Notes: generated by a model from the sequence alone, not told the origin. 6,952 bases of DNA from an uncultured Cloacibacillus sp. (GCA_934511335.1 CAKSWL010000108.1:1-6952); one strand, 5' to 3'. Counted from the first letter of the stretch, positions 1-6,535 are shown. Program-made: numbers and translations.

Positions 1-21
1 CCTTAGGCATGTTTAGGGAAA

Positions 22-44
22 GGCTGATTGATTGAAAATCAGCC
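22..44 (-). terminator. Small hairpin outside the left repeat, possible weak hut-operon terminator
   Basis: Arms GGCTGATT (22-29) and AATCAGCC (37-44) form a perfect 8-bp stem with a 7-nt loop. On the minus strand the stem is followed only by UUUCCC, so as an intrinsic terminator it is weak. It is the first hairpin with any U-run downstream of ftcD and lies beyond the structured repeat. Its role as the operon's terminator is inference. The other sequence in 1-57 shows nothing recognisable. Confidence 0.25.
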
Positions 45-57
45 GGAATAATAACCG

Positions 58-251
58 ACGTACCTCCCGCTGATTACAGACGTAAAGCCAAAATCTATAA
101 TTTTGTGCGAATCGGCTGGTTCGTCTGTCAGATGTGCCGGGCGCTGAACGGGCAGCTTTAAAGCGTCGCGCAAGGCCTATATCGATACACCTTGCGCGAC
201 GGTCGGGGCCCGCCCGTTGCGCGAATGGCGCATATGATCAGCGGCTCCTTA
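58..251 (-). repeat. Left copy of a 194-bp structured inverted repeat (MITE-like or ncRNA-like)
   Basis: This block aligns without a single gap to the reverse complement of 6536-6729; by hand I count about 24 mismatches in 194 positions. The element has short terminal inverted repeats, CCGCTGAT (67-74) and ATCAGCGG (237-244). Inside are hairpin A (arms CAAAAT 89-94 and ATTTTG 100-105), a perfect palindrome GCTTTAAAGC (155-164) and hairpin B (12-bp arms 164-175 and 190-201, with a loop containing TATCGATA). A second nested pair, AACGGGC/GCCCGTT, encloses hairpin B in this copy only. On the minus strand an AAGGAG motif precedes an 18-codon frame (233-177). The block starts 14 bp past the ftcD stop. 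Strand is given to match that small frame. It could be a miniature transposable element, a REP-like repeat or a structured RNA; I do not recognise the family. Confidence 0.85.
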
Positions 252-265
252 GCTTTCTATAATTT

Positions 266-1162
266 TCAGCCAAGCAGATGCGTCTCTATTATTTGATTCA
301 TGTCAAAATGGCGTACACGCAGAGAATGGCGAACGACCTCTTCAAGCGCCGCAAGCGGCAGAGGCCCGACAAGCTCCGCATCAGCTATCCCTACACCATA
401 GCTGTCAGCAAGAGACTTGATAAGGTCATAGACGACAGGGATGGGGGTTTTCTCAAAGTTGGTCAGGTTCATTGACACCTGAACCATGCCTCTGTCCTCA
501 AGGGCAAGCCCTATGGCGCGGCAATAGCGCAGGCCGCCGGTCGAAAATCGCATACGCTTCGCAATCGCCTTCGCTATCTCCAGGTCGCCGGTGCGCAGAT
601 TGACGTTGTATGCGACAAGCGGGAAGCGAACACCGGTAACGGTGACGCCAGACTTGGGAACAAAAACGAACGGCCCCTCATCCGGGCGCCACTCCTCTTT
701 TTTCATCTTCTCAGGAAGCGCCTCGTACTGCCCCTTGCGGATGTCGACAAGGTTCTGGCGCGACGGTTTTGTCGCCGCATCCTCGTAGTAATAGACCGGT
801 ACGCCGAGTCCGCCGAGAAATTTCCCGTAGCGCCGGGAAATCTCAAGGGCCTCCTCTTTATCCACGTTGCGCACGGGAACGAAAGGAACGACGTCTACGG
901 CTCCCTGGCGCGGATGGCTGCCGTGGTGCGATGTCATATCTATCTCCTCGACCGCCTGCTTGGTAATATTCATCGCCCCCGCAAGCACATCTTCGGGCTC
1001 GCCTATCCAGGTATAGACAGAACGGTTGTGATCAGCGTCAGAATCTATATCCATGATCGTAATATTCGGGGTGGCGGTGAGCGATTCCGTTATTCGTTTG
1101 ATTTTCTCTTTATTCCTTCCTTCACTGACGTTCAGTTCACAGAGCAGTATCTTCTTAGCCAT
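266..1162 (-). CDS. ftcD: Glutamate formimidoyltransferase
   Basis: A 298-aa cytosolic enzyme that transfers the formimino group of N-formimino-L-glutamate to tetrahydrofolate, giving glutamate and 5-formimino-THF, the last histidine-specific step. The full length matches the stand-alone formiminotransferase family (N- plus C-terminal FTCD domains, about 300 aa). Visible family motifs are NVSEGRN near residues 11-17, DHNRSVYTWIG at 44-54, the catalytic-loop motif HHGSHPRQGAVDVVPF at 79-94, whose His83 corresponds to the catalytic His82 of the mammalian enzyme, and VAYNVNL after residue 180. The HPR-Q-GA variant replaces the more common HPR-M/I-GA. It is the last gene of the hut operon, 17 bp after fchA. 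AAAGGA lies about 10 nt before the ATG. In mammals this domain is fused to the cyclodeaminase; here the two are separate adjacent proteins. Confidence 0.94.
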   Translation of the reverse strand: MAKKILLCELNVSEGRNKEKIKRITESLTATPNITIMDIDSDADHNRSVYTWIGEPEDVLAGAMNITKQAVEEIDMTSHHGSHPRQGAVDVVPFVPVRNVDKEEALEISRRYGKFLGGLGVPVYYYEDAATKPSRQNLVDIRKGQYEALPEKMKKEEWRPDEGPFVFVPKSGVTVTGVRFPLVAYNVNLRTGDLEIAKAIAKRMRFSTGGLRYCRAIGLALEDRGMVQVSMNLTNFEKTPIPVVYDLIKSLADSYGVGIADAELVGPLPLAALEEVVRHSLRVRHFDMNQIIETHLLG

Positions 1163-1179
1163 GTTTTTCGTATCCTTTC

Positions 1180-1752
1180 TTATTTAACAGCGTCCTTAAG
1201 CTCACGAGCCGACCGCGAGAGCTCTTCGTTTTTCTCCGGCGTCTTTATGAGTGATAAATTGGCCTCCACGTTGAGCGCCGTACCCACGACAGCCATCCGG
1301 GCAAGCATGATCCCTGCCTCCATATCGGAAGACGCGGCGGTATTAAATTTTCCTTCCATCTCACGACAGAGCTCCAGTATGCGAAGCGCGGCGCGGCCAT
1401 TGGCCAGCGGCACTTCGGCGGCTCTTTGCGCCGCTTTCTCCACAGCGGCGCGGCGCACGGCCTTTTCCTCGTCGGCGCCCTTGGGAAGCGCAAAGGCAGC
1501 CTTTATTCCGAGATAAGATTGAGTATCCGCCACCGCGCCCTCTTTGAGCTTCACAACAAGCGCGTCAAGCTCTTCCGCGATCCCGAGATATCTTGTATCG
1601 GGAAGCCCGCATTCCTTGCCGGCAGAAAGACGCGCGGCCATCCCCACGAGCCCCGCCGCCATCGCGCCGGCGGCCGCGGAGGCTGAGCCGCCGCCAACGG
1701 TGACATCCCTGCTGTCCATTATTTTATCTATCACTTCGTAAAACATCTTCAT
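1180..1752 (-). CDS. fchA: Formimidoyltetrahydrofolate cyclodeaminase (FTCD_C family)
   Basis: A 190-aa, largely helical cytosolic protein that converts 5-formimino-THF to 5,10-methenyl-THF with release of ammonia, passing the histidine-derived one-carbon unit to the folate pool. The N-terminal VGGGSASAAAGAMAAGLVGMAA (19-40, glycines 20-22) matches the PGGGS-A-A-GA signature of the FTCD_C/FchA family. The rest is the expected Ala/Glu/Leu-rich helical bundle. The length is slightly below the usual 200-210 aa. Start choice: AGGAGA lies 5 nt before the ATG at 1752 and 11 nt before the in-frame ATG at 1746, so 1752 is preferred. The Shine-Dalgarno sequence overlaps the hutI stop codon, only 9 nt upstream, which implies translational coupling. 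The next gene is the partner formiminotransferase. Confidence 0.93.
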   Translation of the reverse strand: MKMFYEVIDKIMDSRDVTVGGGSASAAAGAMAAGLVGMAARLSAGKECGLPDTRYLGIAEELDALVVKLKEGAVADTQSYLGIKAAFALPKGADEEKAVRRAAVEKAAQRAAEVPLANGRAALRILELCREMEGKFNTAASSDMEAGIMLARMAVVGTALNVEANLSLIKTPEKNEELSRSARELKDAVK

Positions 1753-1761
1753 CTATCTCTC

Positions 1762-3015
1762 CTATACAATGATCGCGCCATCATGCACGCTTATCTTTCC
1801 GCGCCTTATAACCGTCTCCACAGGGTTTTCTCCAAGACGGTAGGCGATATCTTCATAAGTCGGGATATCTAGAACGACAATGTCGGCCTGTTTGCCAACT
1901 TCTATTGAACCTATGCGCTCTTCACGCTTAAGCGCGCAGGCGCCTCCGTAAGTGGCGGCACGCAGGGCGCGGGCGGGCGACATCCAGTGCTGCCGGCAGG
2001 CAAGAGAGATTATGAACGGCATCGACGTACACCAGCAGCCGGGGCAGCAGTTCGTAGCCATGCCAAGTTCAAGCCCCGCCTCATACATCGGACGCGGATC
2101 AAAAAAACATGGGTGGTTCACGGCAAAATCTATGCCGGGAAGCACTACGCCAGTCACTCCCGCGGCGGCCAATTTTTCCAGCGCCGCGACGGGAGTATAG
2201 TTAAGGTGATCTGCGGAATACATCTTCATCTCCGCCGCCAAATCCTCGCCGCCGACATACGAATAGGCCCCCGCGTGTATCTTAGGCTCCAGGCCGTGGG
2301 CACGCCCCGCTTCGAGTATCTTGCGACACTCCTCTTTTTCGTAGTGTCCCTCGTCGCACCAGATGTCGCACGCTTCAGCCAATCCGCTCTCGCCGACCAG
2401 CGGGATCATCTCCTCGACAAGCATCTCCATATATGCCTCTTTTTCCATATCGGGAGCCCAGCCGTGCGCGCCGAGAAAGGTGGAAGAGATATCTATCGGC
2501 AGCGTATCCGCAATCATACGGTTTATCTCAAGCTGGCGCAGCTCGCCCTCGATATTGAGGCTATAGCCGCTTTTGCTCTCAAGCGTCGTCGTACCGTTCA
2601 ATATCATCTTGCGCACTCGCCGCGCCGACTGCTCATAAAGCTCTTCCACCGGCAGAGTGCGGGTCGCGGACAAGGTCACCATGATGCCCATCGGCACTCC
2701 GCGGCGCCTCAGTTCATCAAGGTCGTCGCTTTCCAATCTGGCACAGTATTCTTCCACACGCGTGCCTCCGAACACCACATGGGTATGGCAGTCGACGAAG
2801 CCTGGCATCACCACCTTGCCGGAGGCGTCGATGACCTTCGTCTCATCGCCGACCGACGGCGCGACGTCGGCCCAACTTCCGACTGCGGTTATCACGCCTT
2901 CGCGCACCGCCGCGGCTCCGTCCCCAATAAGCCCGATATGATCCGCAGCGCCTTTAGCGCAGGTAAGCAATTGCGCGGCGTTTTTGACGACTATGTCCGC
3001 TTTTCCTTTTTCCAT
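1762..3015 (-). CDS. hutI: Imidazolonepropionase-like amidohydrolase with altered active site
   Basis: Predicted to hydrolyse 4-imidazolone-5-propionate to N-formimino-L-glutamate. It is an amidohydrolase-superfamily TIM barrel with a beta-sandwich formed by both termini. From M1 at 3015 (417 aa), conserved elements are HTHVVFGGTR with His77/His79 (metal pair), KSGYSLN near 148, TFLGAHG with His184, KIHA with His247, SADHL with His270 and the C-terminal IGSIEVGKQADIVVLD. Two positions deviate from the well-studied Bacillus subtilis enzyme: residue 250, three after His247, is Ala instead of Glu252, and residue 322, in TNCCPGCWC, is Asn (codon AAC) instead of the metal ligand Asp324. That stretch is unusually Cys-rich. 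Start: GGAGG ends 8 nt before the ATG at 3015 but only 2 nt before an in-frame ATG at 3021. Operon position strongly supports a hut role; the chemistry of the altered site is open. Confidence 0.87.
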   Translation of the reverse strand: MEKGKADIVVKNAAQLLTCAKGAADHIGLIGDGAAAVREGVITAVGSWADVAPSVGDETKVIDASGKVVMPGFVDCHTHVVFGGTRVEEYCARLESDDLDELRRRGVPMGIMVTLSATRTLPVEELYEQSARRVRKMILNGTTTLESKSGYSLNIEGELRQLEINRMIADTLPIDISSTFLGAHGWAPDMEKEAYMEMLVEEMIPLVGESGLAEACDIWCDEGHYEKEECRKILEAGRAHGLEPKIHAGAYSYVGGEDLAAEMKMYSADHLNYTPVAALEKLAAAGVTGVVLPGIDFAVNHPCFFDPRPMYEAGLELGMATNCCPGCWCTSMPFIISLACRQHWMSPARALRAATYGGACALKREERIGSIEVGKQADIVVLDIPTYEDIAYRLGENPVETVIRRGKISVHDGAIIV

Positions 3016-3036
3016 CTGCATCGCCTCCGGTAAGGC

Positions 3037-3065
3037 GAGCGGGGGCCGAAAAAGGCTCCCCGCTC
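3037..3065 (-). other. Intercistronic hairpin between hutU and hutI
   Basis: GAGCGGGG (3037-3044) pairs with CCCCGCTC (3058-3065), and a further GCC/GGC pairing is set off by one bulged base, leaving an A/U-rich loop. Neither strand has a U-run directly after the stem, so it does not look like an intrinsic terminator. It lies in the roughly 100-bp gap between the hutU stop and the hutI Shine-Dalgarno sequence. It may stabilise or punctuate the polycistronic mRNA; that role is inference. Confidence 0.45.
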
Positions 3066-3116
3066 TTTGTCTTCTAGTCCGTTTATATCACGGGAGCAAT
3101 AAAATCAGCGCTTGAC

Positions 3117-4835
3117 TTAAAGCTTGTCGCTTCCGTCGGGGCCGAAGGTAACCTTGTCGGCCGGCTGCCACCAAAGGGGAACCTTTATGGATTCCTTCGT
3201 AAGCTTGCCGTTGCCGTTCGCCACTTCCTTCGCTGATTCATAGCCGGCCTGAGCGTGACGGATGACGCCGATCCCCGAGTCCACCGTCATCGCCACTTCC
3301 AGGCGGATGTCTGCGTCGGCGGTGCCGTCCGCTATCTGGGTGACTCCCGTATGTACAGCCTCGCCCATCGAGTAGTTAGCCTGTATCGCGATGAGGTCGC
3401 ACATGCCGCAGGCGTTGAGCAGGCCGTTGAGCATCGGCCAGTCGGAGATGAGGTCTCCGCCATCGGGCATCCGTTCAGATTCAAAGGTCGGGTTGACGAT
3501 CGAACCAGAGTCAAGATTGTCGCGCGAGAAGGCCACGGGGCCTTTTATCTCGCCCTTCTTGATAAGATCGTTGACCGCGAGGGCGAATTTCTTTCTCTGT
3601 CCGAAGCCCATGTAGCAGATACGGGCGGGGAGGGCTTCGATCGGCAGATGCCTGCTTGCGAGCGGGATCCAACGGCCGACGATCGGATCGTCTCCGAAGA
3701 GCTCCATCGCCAGTTCGTCCGTTCTCTTAAGATCCGCCGGATCGCCGGAGATGCAGGTCCAGCGGAAGGGGCCGCGCCCTTCGCAGAAGAGCGGGCGGAT
3801 ATAGTCGGCGACGAAGGCCGGCAGCCTCATGGCCTCGGCTTCGGGAAAGCCGGCGTCGCGGCACTCTTTGCGGATGCTGGTGCCATACTCGAAGACGGGA
3901 ACGCCCTTGTCAAGATATTTGAGCATGACGGCGAGCTGGCGCTTCATCGTCGCGCGGGCCAGCTCCAGGTATTTATCGACGTCGGCGTTGCGGAGCTCTC
4001 TGGCCTGTGTGGGCGTATAGCCGGAAGGGATGTACGACACGGGGTCGTGGCAGGGGCACATCTCCGTCACCACGTCGGGCATAAATCCCTTTTCAAAGGC
4101 CTCTTCAAAGAGGTCGGCCGCATTGCCGACGACGCCGAAAGAATGCGGCGTCTTTTCGGCGACGCACTTCTTCGCTCCGGCGATCGCCTCGTCAAGGGAG
4201 CCGACTATTTCGTCGAGGTAATTCTTTGCGACGCGGCGCTCCAGCGTCTCGATGTCGGCGTCGATGACGATCGCGACGCCGCCGTGCATCTTCATCGCCC
4301 ATGTCTGGTTGCCGCCCATTCCGCCGGCGCCGGCGGTAAGGAGGATGCGGTTTTCCATGTTGCCGTCATAATGCTTGATGCCGACTGCGGCAAGGGTCTC
4401 GAAGGTACCTTCAATGACTCCCTGCGTACCGATATATTCCCACGGCGCCGCCGTATACTGGGCGAATATTGTGAGATTCTTCGCCTCAAGGTCGTAGAAG
4501 GTCTCCCACGAAGGACGCATGAAATTCGTCGTCGCCATTACAACGACGGGGGCGTACTTGTGCGTCTTGAACACAGCTACCGGCATGCCGGACTGTACGA
4601 CCAGCGTTTCGTCGTCCTCAAGTTCTTTTAAGCTCTTGACGATCGCGTGGTACGATTCCCAGTTGCGCGCGCATTTGCCGTTGCCTCCGTAGATGATGAG
4701 CTTCTCCGGATGTTCGGCGTTCTCCATGTTGTTCTCGAGCATGCGGAGGATCGTCTCCTGACGCCACCCTTTGCACCTCAATGTGTTCCCGCGCTGTGCC
4801 TTTACCTCGTAGAGTATTTGTGCTTTGCCTGCCAT
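3117..4835 (-). CDS. hutU: Urocanate hydratase (urocanase)
   Basis: A 572-aa cytosolic NAD+-dependent enzyme adding water to urocanate to give 4-imidazolone-5-propionate. The length fits bacterial urocanases (about 550-570 aa). An N-terminal MLENNMENAEHPEKLIIYGGNGKCARNWESY block matches the family start. The tightly bound NAD+ is recognised through GAGGMGG (residues 169-175). LPARICYMGFGQR carries Cys407, close in position to the essential Cys410 of the Pseudomonas putida enzyme, and the RDNLDSGS...DGGDLISDWPMLNGLLN core is intact. The usual HHGGGVGMG segment after it is replaced by QANYSMGEAVHTG (about 485-497), marking a divergent subfamily. The reading frame runs open upstream to an ATG at 4967, but the start at 4835 has AAGGGAG 8 nt before it and is where homology begins. 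It is the first gene of the operon, divergent from the carrier gene. Confidence 0.95.
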   Translation of the reverse strand: MAGKAQILYEVKAQRGNTLRCKGWRQETILRMLENNMENAEHPEKLIIYGGNGKCARNWESYHAIVKSLKELEDDETLVVQSGMPVAVFKTHKYAPVVVMATTNFMRPSWETFYDLEAKNLTIFAQYTAAPWEYIGTQGVIEGTFETLAAVGIKHYDGNMENRILLTAGAGGMGGNQTWAMKMHGGVAIVIDADIETLERRVAKNYLDEIVGSLDEAIAGAKKCVAEKTPHSFGVVGNAADLFEEAFEKGFMPDVVTEMCPCHDPVSYIPSGYTPTQARELRNADVDKYLELARATMKRQLAVMLKYLDKGVPVFEYGTSIRKECRDAGFPEAEAMRLPAFVADYIRPLFCEGRGPFRWTCISGDPADLKRTDELAMELFGDDPIVGRWIPLASRHLPIEALPARICYMGFGQRKKFALAVNDLIKKGEIKGPVAFSRDNLDSGSIVNPTFESERMPDGGDLISDWPMLNGLLNACGMCDLIAIQANYSMGEAVHTGVTQIADGTADADIRLEVAMTVDSGIGVIRHAQAGYESAKEVANGNGKLTKESIKVPLWWQPADKVTFGPDGSDKL

Positions 4836-4860
4836 AACAACATCTCCCTTGTGCTGATTT

Positions 4861-4884
4861 AGCGCCTTGCGGCGTGCTTTTTTT
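4861..4884. other. Small leader hairpin with GCAA tetraloop and A/T run
   Basis: On the minus strand CGCC-GCAA-GGCG (4874-4863) forms a short stem capped by a GNRA-type tetraloop, extendable by AG/CT across a 2-nt bulge, about 15 nt before the hutU Shine-Dalgarno sequence. On the plus strand the same stem is followed by seven T residues (4878-4884), so it could stop antisense transcription emerging from hutU. The stem is short and either role is tentative. Confidence 0.35.
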
Positions 4885-4933
4885 AACTTGATGGCGTTAT
4901 GATAAAGCAGGGCTATCAAAGAATCATCAGCTG

Positions 4934-4978
4934 AAAAAATGCCCGCCGCCGGCCCGTATTGATGCAAGGGCCGGCGGG
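4934..4978 (-). terminator. Intrinsic terminator hairpin inside the hutU leader (candidate attenuator)
   Basis: On the minus strand a GC-only stem is followed by UUUUUU (plus-strand AAAAAA, 4934-4939). One register pairs 4946-4955 with 4968-4977, 10 perfect bp around a 12-nt loop. A second pairs 4942-4947 with 4973-4978 and 4951-4955 with 4968-4972, with a 3-nt bulge, bringing the stem base to 2 nt from the U-run. It lies about 100 nt upstream of the hutU ATG. No minus-strand gene lies upstream to be terminated, because the neighbour is divergent. The likely reading is a terminator acting on the hut leader itself. On the plus strand only TTT follows, so the signal is directional. Confidence 0.65.
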
Positions 4979-5004
4979 TTTGATAAAAAATTGATACTAG
5001 GCAA

Positions 5005-5032
5005 ACTATAATTAAATTGCAGTGTTGTGCAA
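5005..5032 (-). promoter_or_regulatory. Candidate promoter for the hut operon
   Basis: On the minus strand, TTGCAC (5032-5027) and TATAGT (5010-5005) are separated by 16 nt. The -10 is one base from consensus; the -35 keeps only TTG. Transcription would begin near 4998, giving a leader of about 160 nt that contains the terminator hairpin at 4934-4978. A start site downstream of that hairpin cannot be excluded, although I found no better -10/-35 pair there. Confidence 0.4.
5007..5012 (+). promoter_or_regulatory. Candidate -10 element for the carrier gene
   Basis: A perfect TATAAT lies on the plus strand and overlaps the -10 of the divergent hut promoter candidate. No good -35 sits 16-18 nt upstream; TTGATA occurs at 4980-4985 and 4991-4996, but at spacings of 21 and 10 nt. 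A weak -35 would fit an activated or tightly controlled promoter. Transcription would start near 5019. Confidence 0.4.
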
Positions 5033-5034
5033 TT
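5015..5034. promoter_or_regulatory. Candidate operator dyad AATTGCA-N6-TGCAATT
   Basis: A perfect 7-bp inverted repeat (5015-5021 and 5028-5034) with a 6-bp spacer. It overlaps the -35 and spacer of the minus-strand hut promoter candidate and would lie at the start site of the plus-strand carrier promoter, so one bound regulator could control both directions. The symmetry is what a dimeric helix-turn-helix regulator binds. I cannot name the regulator, and none is encoded in the window. Confidence 0.5.
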
Positions 5035-5048
5035 ATTTAAATCTATTT

Positions 5049-5056
5049 AAGGAGGG
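5049..5056 (+). promoter_or_regulatory. Strong Shine-Dalgarno deciding the carrier start
   Basis: AAGGAGGG is an almost ideal ribosome-binding site. It lies 2 nt before the ATG at 5059 but 8 nt before the in-frame ATG at 5065, so the second ATG is the better start. The hutI start shows the same tandem ATG-NNN-ATG arrangement with the same preference. Confidence 0.75.
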
Positions 5057-5064
5057 AAATGGAA

Positions 5065-6363
5065 ATGAGAGAAAAACAGCAGTTCAGCCCATTCAATTTT
5101 TTATTTTTCAGCGCCGTGGGAATATTCATGTTCTTCATCCCGGTGACATTCATGGGGAAAAACAGCATCCCCATCGACCATGTGATAACTATGATCAGGA
5201 AAATACCGTACCTTGGCCCCCTTTATGTGGTAATCATCACCATCTGGGGCGTCGCCCGCGCGGTACGGCTTAAAAAATACGCCTCGTCATTTACAGACGC
5301 GTTCTTCTTTATAACCAACCTCATCGGCACAGCATTCTGCGCAATGGTCTATTTTAATGTCGGCCCCGAGTGGTTCTTAGATAAGAACATCGCGCCATAC
5401 ATATTCAACGCCGTCGCCGTATCTGTTACGATACTGATACCTGTAGGTTCGATATTCCTTGCCTTCCTCGTCGATTACGGTCTTATGGAATGTATTGGAG
5501 AGCTGATGGCGCCGATCATGCGCCCTGTATTTCACACTCCCGGCAGGGCGGCGATAGACGCCGTCGCCTCCTTTGTCGGCAGTTACTCTGTCGGACTCAT
5601 CATCACGAACAACGTTTACAGAAAAGGAGGCTATACCGCGCGGGAAGCGGCGATCATCGGGACCGGCTTTTCCACGGTCTCTGCGACATTTATGATAATT
5701 GTCGCAAAAACTCTCGGCATAATCGAACACTGGAACCTCTATTTTTGGATCACGCTGACGGTCTGCTTTGCCGTAACCGCGATCACCCTCCGTCTACCGC
5801 CTCTGTCACGCATACCGGACACCCTTTATCCGGGCGCGGTGCCCGAAAGAAATGTCGTCTATGAGAGCGACGGCAGGCTCAAACGCGCGTGGAAGATCGG
5901 AGTAAGGACGGGGGCCGAGGCTCCGGGGCTTTTCGAGATTGCGAAGGACAACCTCAGATATGGCATCGTGATGGCTTCGGGAGTGGGGGCCGCGATAATG
6001 TTCTTCGGGGTCGGCGCGCTTCTCATATCAAAATATACGGCCTTCTTCGATTACACCGCCTGGATATATTATCCGTTCTTCAAGCTACTGGGAACGCCTG
6101 ACGCCATGCTGGCCGCCAAAGCCGCTTCAACGTCGATCGCGGATATGTTCCTGCCGGCGATATTATGCAAAGATACCGCGCTGACGACGCGCTTTGTCAT
6201 CGCCGTGGTCTGCATTTCCGAGGTGCTCTTCTTTTCTGGAATGCTGCCATGCCTTACGATGACGGATATCCCGCTGAAGATGCGCGAGATATTCATCATC
6301 TGGTTTGAGAGGGTGGCATTCTCAATACTGCTCGCAACGCCGATCGTCCGTCTGATTTTCTAA
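5065..6363 (+). CDS. YjiH-family (Gate/nucleoside-recognition domain) membrane carrier
   Basis: A 432-aa inner-membrane protein with about nine to ten hydrophobic segments, approximately at residues 12-30, 49-67, 78-98, 111-136, 168-184, 197-218, 224-243, 300-320, 376-396 and 410-430. Two Gate-like blocks are recognisable: one around APIMRPVFHTPGRAAIDAVASFVGSYSVGLIITNNVYRKGGYTAREAAIIGTGFS (149-203) and one around KLLGTPDAMLAAKAASTSIADMFLPA (340-365). This pattern is typical of the YjiH family (COG3314). A polar loop of about 55 residues (245-299) separates the halves. No signal peptide is apparent. The family's substrates are poorly known. The gene is divergent from the hut operon and shares its control region, so import of urocanate or histidine is the natural inference. 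The start at 5065 is set by the Shine-Dalgarno spacing. Confidence 0.85.
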   Translation: MREKQQFSPFNFLFFSAVGIFMFFIPVTFMGKNSIPIDHVITMIRKIPYLGPLYVVIITIWGVARAVRLKKYASSFTDAFFFITNLIGTAFCAMVYFNVGPEWFLDKNIAPYIFNAVAVSVTILIPVGSIFLAFLVDYGLMECIGELMAPIMRPVFHTPGRAAIDAVASFVGSYSVGLIITNNVYRKGGYTAREAAIIGTGFSTVSATFMIIVAKTLGIIEHWNLYFWITLTVCFAVTAITLRLPPLSRIPDTLYPGAVPERNVVYESDGRLKRAWKIGVRTGAEAPGLFEIAKDNLRYGIVMASGVGAAIMFFGVGALLISKYTAFFDYTAWIYYPFFKLLGTPDAMLAAKAASTSIADMFLPAILCKDTALTTRFVIAVVCISEVLFFSGMLPCLTMTDIPLKMREIFIIWFERVAFSILLATPIVRLIF

Positions 6364-6459
6364 TGAGGACAGATAAAGCGCCCTCCCTCATTCGCCGACG
6401 GACGCTTTGTCTTAATCAAAATCCGAACCGATGATGACTTTTGTACCTCCTCCCAGCTA

Positions 6460-6510
6460 AAAAAGCGCGAAAACTGTGGGAATATCGCAGCTCAGCGCTT
6501 TTTACTTTTT
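6460..6510 (+). terminator. Intrinsic terminator after the carrier gene
   Basis: AAAAAGCGC (6460-6468) pairs with GCGCTTTTT (6495-6503). Inside it CTGTG pairs with CGCAG, including one G-U pair. A second T-run follows (6506-6510). The A-run before the stem also makes it usable on the minus strand, where it could stop transcription coming from the right-edge gene. It lies about 100 nt past the carrier stop. The non-coding stretch 6364-6757 otherwise contains a weak hairpin at 6368-6411 and the right repeat. Confidence 0.7.
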
Positions 6511-6535
6511 ACAATTTACGTAATTCAAAACTATT

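Noticed and set aside
914..1516. Plus-strand open frame across the ftcD-fchA junction
   Set aside because: Overlaps two well-supported genes on the opposite strand; Ser/Ala-rich shadow translation.
1987..3033. Plus-strand open frame antisense to hutI
   Set aside because: A shadow of hutI with His/Arg-rich low-quality composition and no plausible start context.
3255..4631. Long plus-strand open frame antisense to hutU
   Set aside because: A GC-rich shadow of the hutU codons; His/Arg/Asp-rich composition and no recognisable domain.
4836..4967. Upstream in-frame extension of hutU by 44 codons from an ATG at 4967
   Set aside because: It would read through the terminator hairpin and U-run, has no ribosome-binding site and lies outside urocanase homology; the ATG at 4835 has a strong Shine-Dalgarno sequence.
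4985..5010. HutP-type UAG triplets in the hut leader
   Set aside because: Only two UAGs occur near the start, with 6-nt spacing, not the regular three-triplet array.
5043..5054. Twelve-base match ctatttaaggag between the carrier ribosome-binding region and 6531-6542 at the right repeat edge
   Set aside because: Made of a common A/T-rich plus Shine-Dalgarno string; the match does not extend and may be chance.
6368..6411. Hairpin GACA/AAGCG with CGCTTTGTC just after the carrier stop
   Set aside because: Needs a 4-nt bulge, has a long loop and is followed by a poor U-run; the hairpin at 6460-6503 is a far better terminator.
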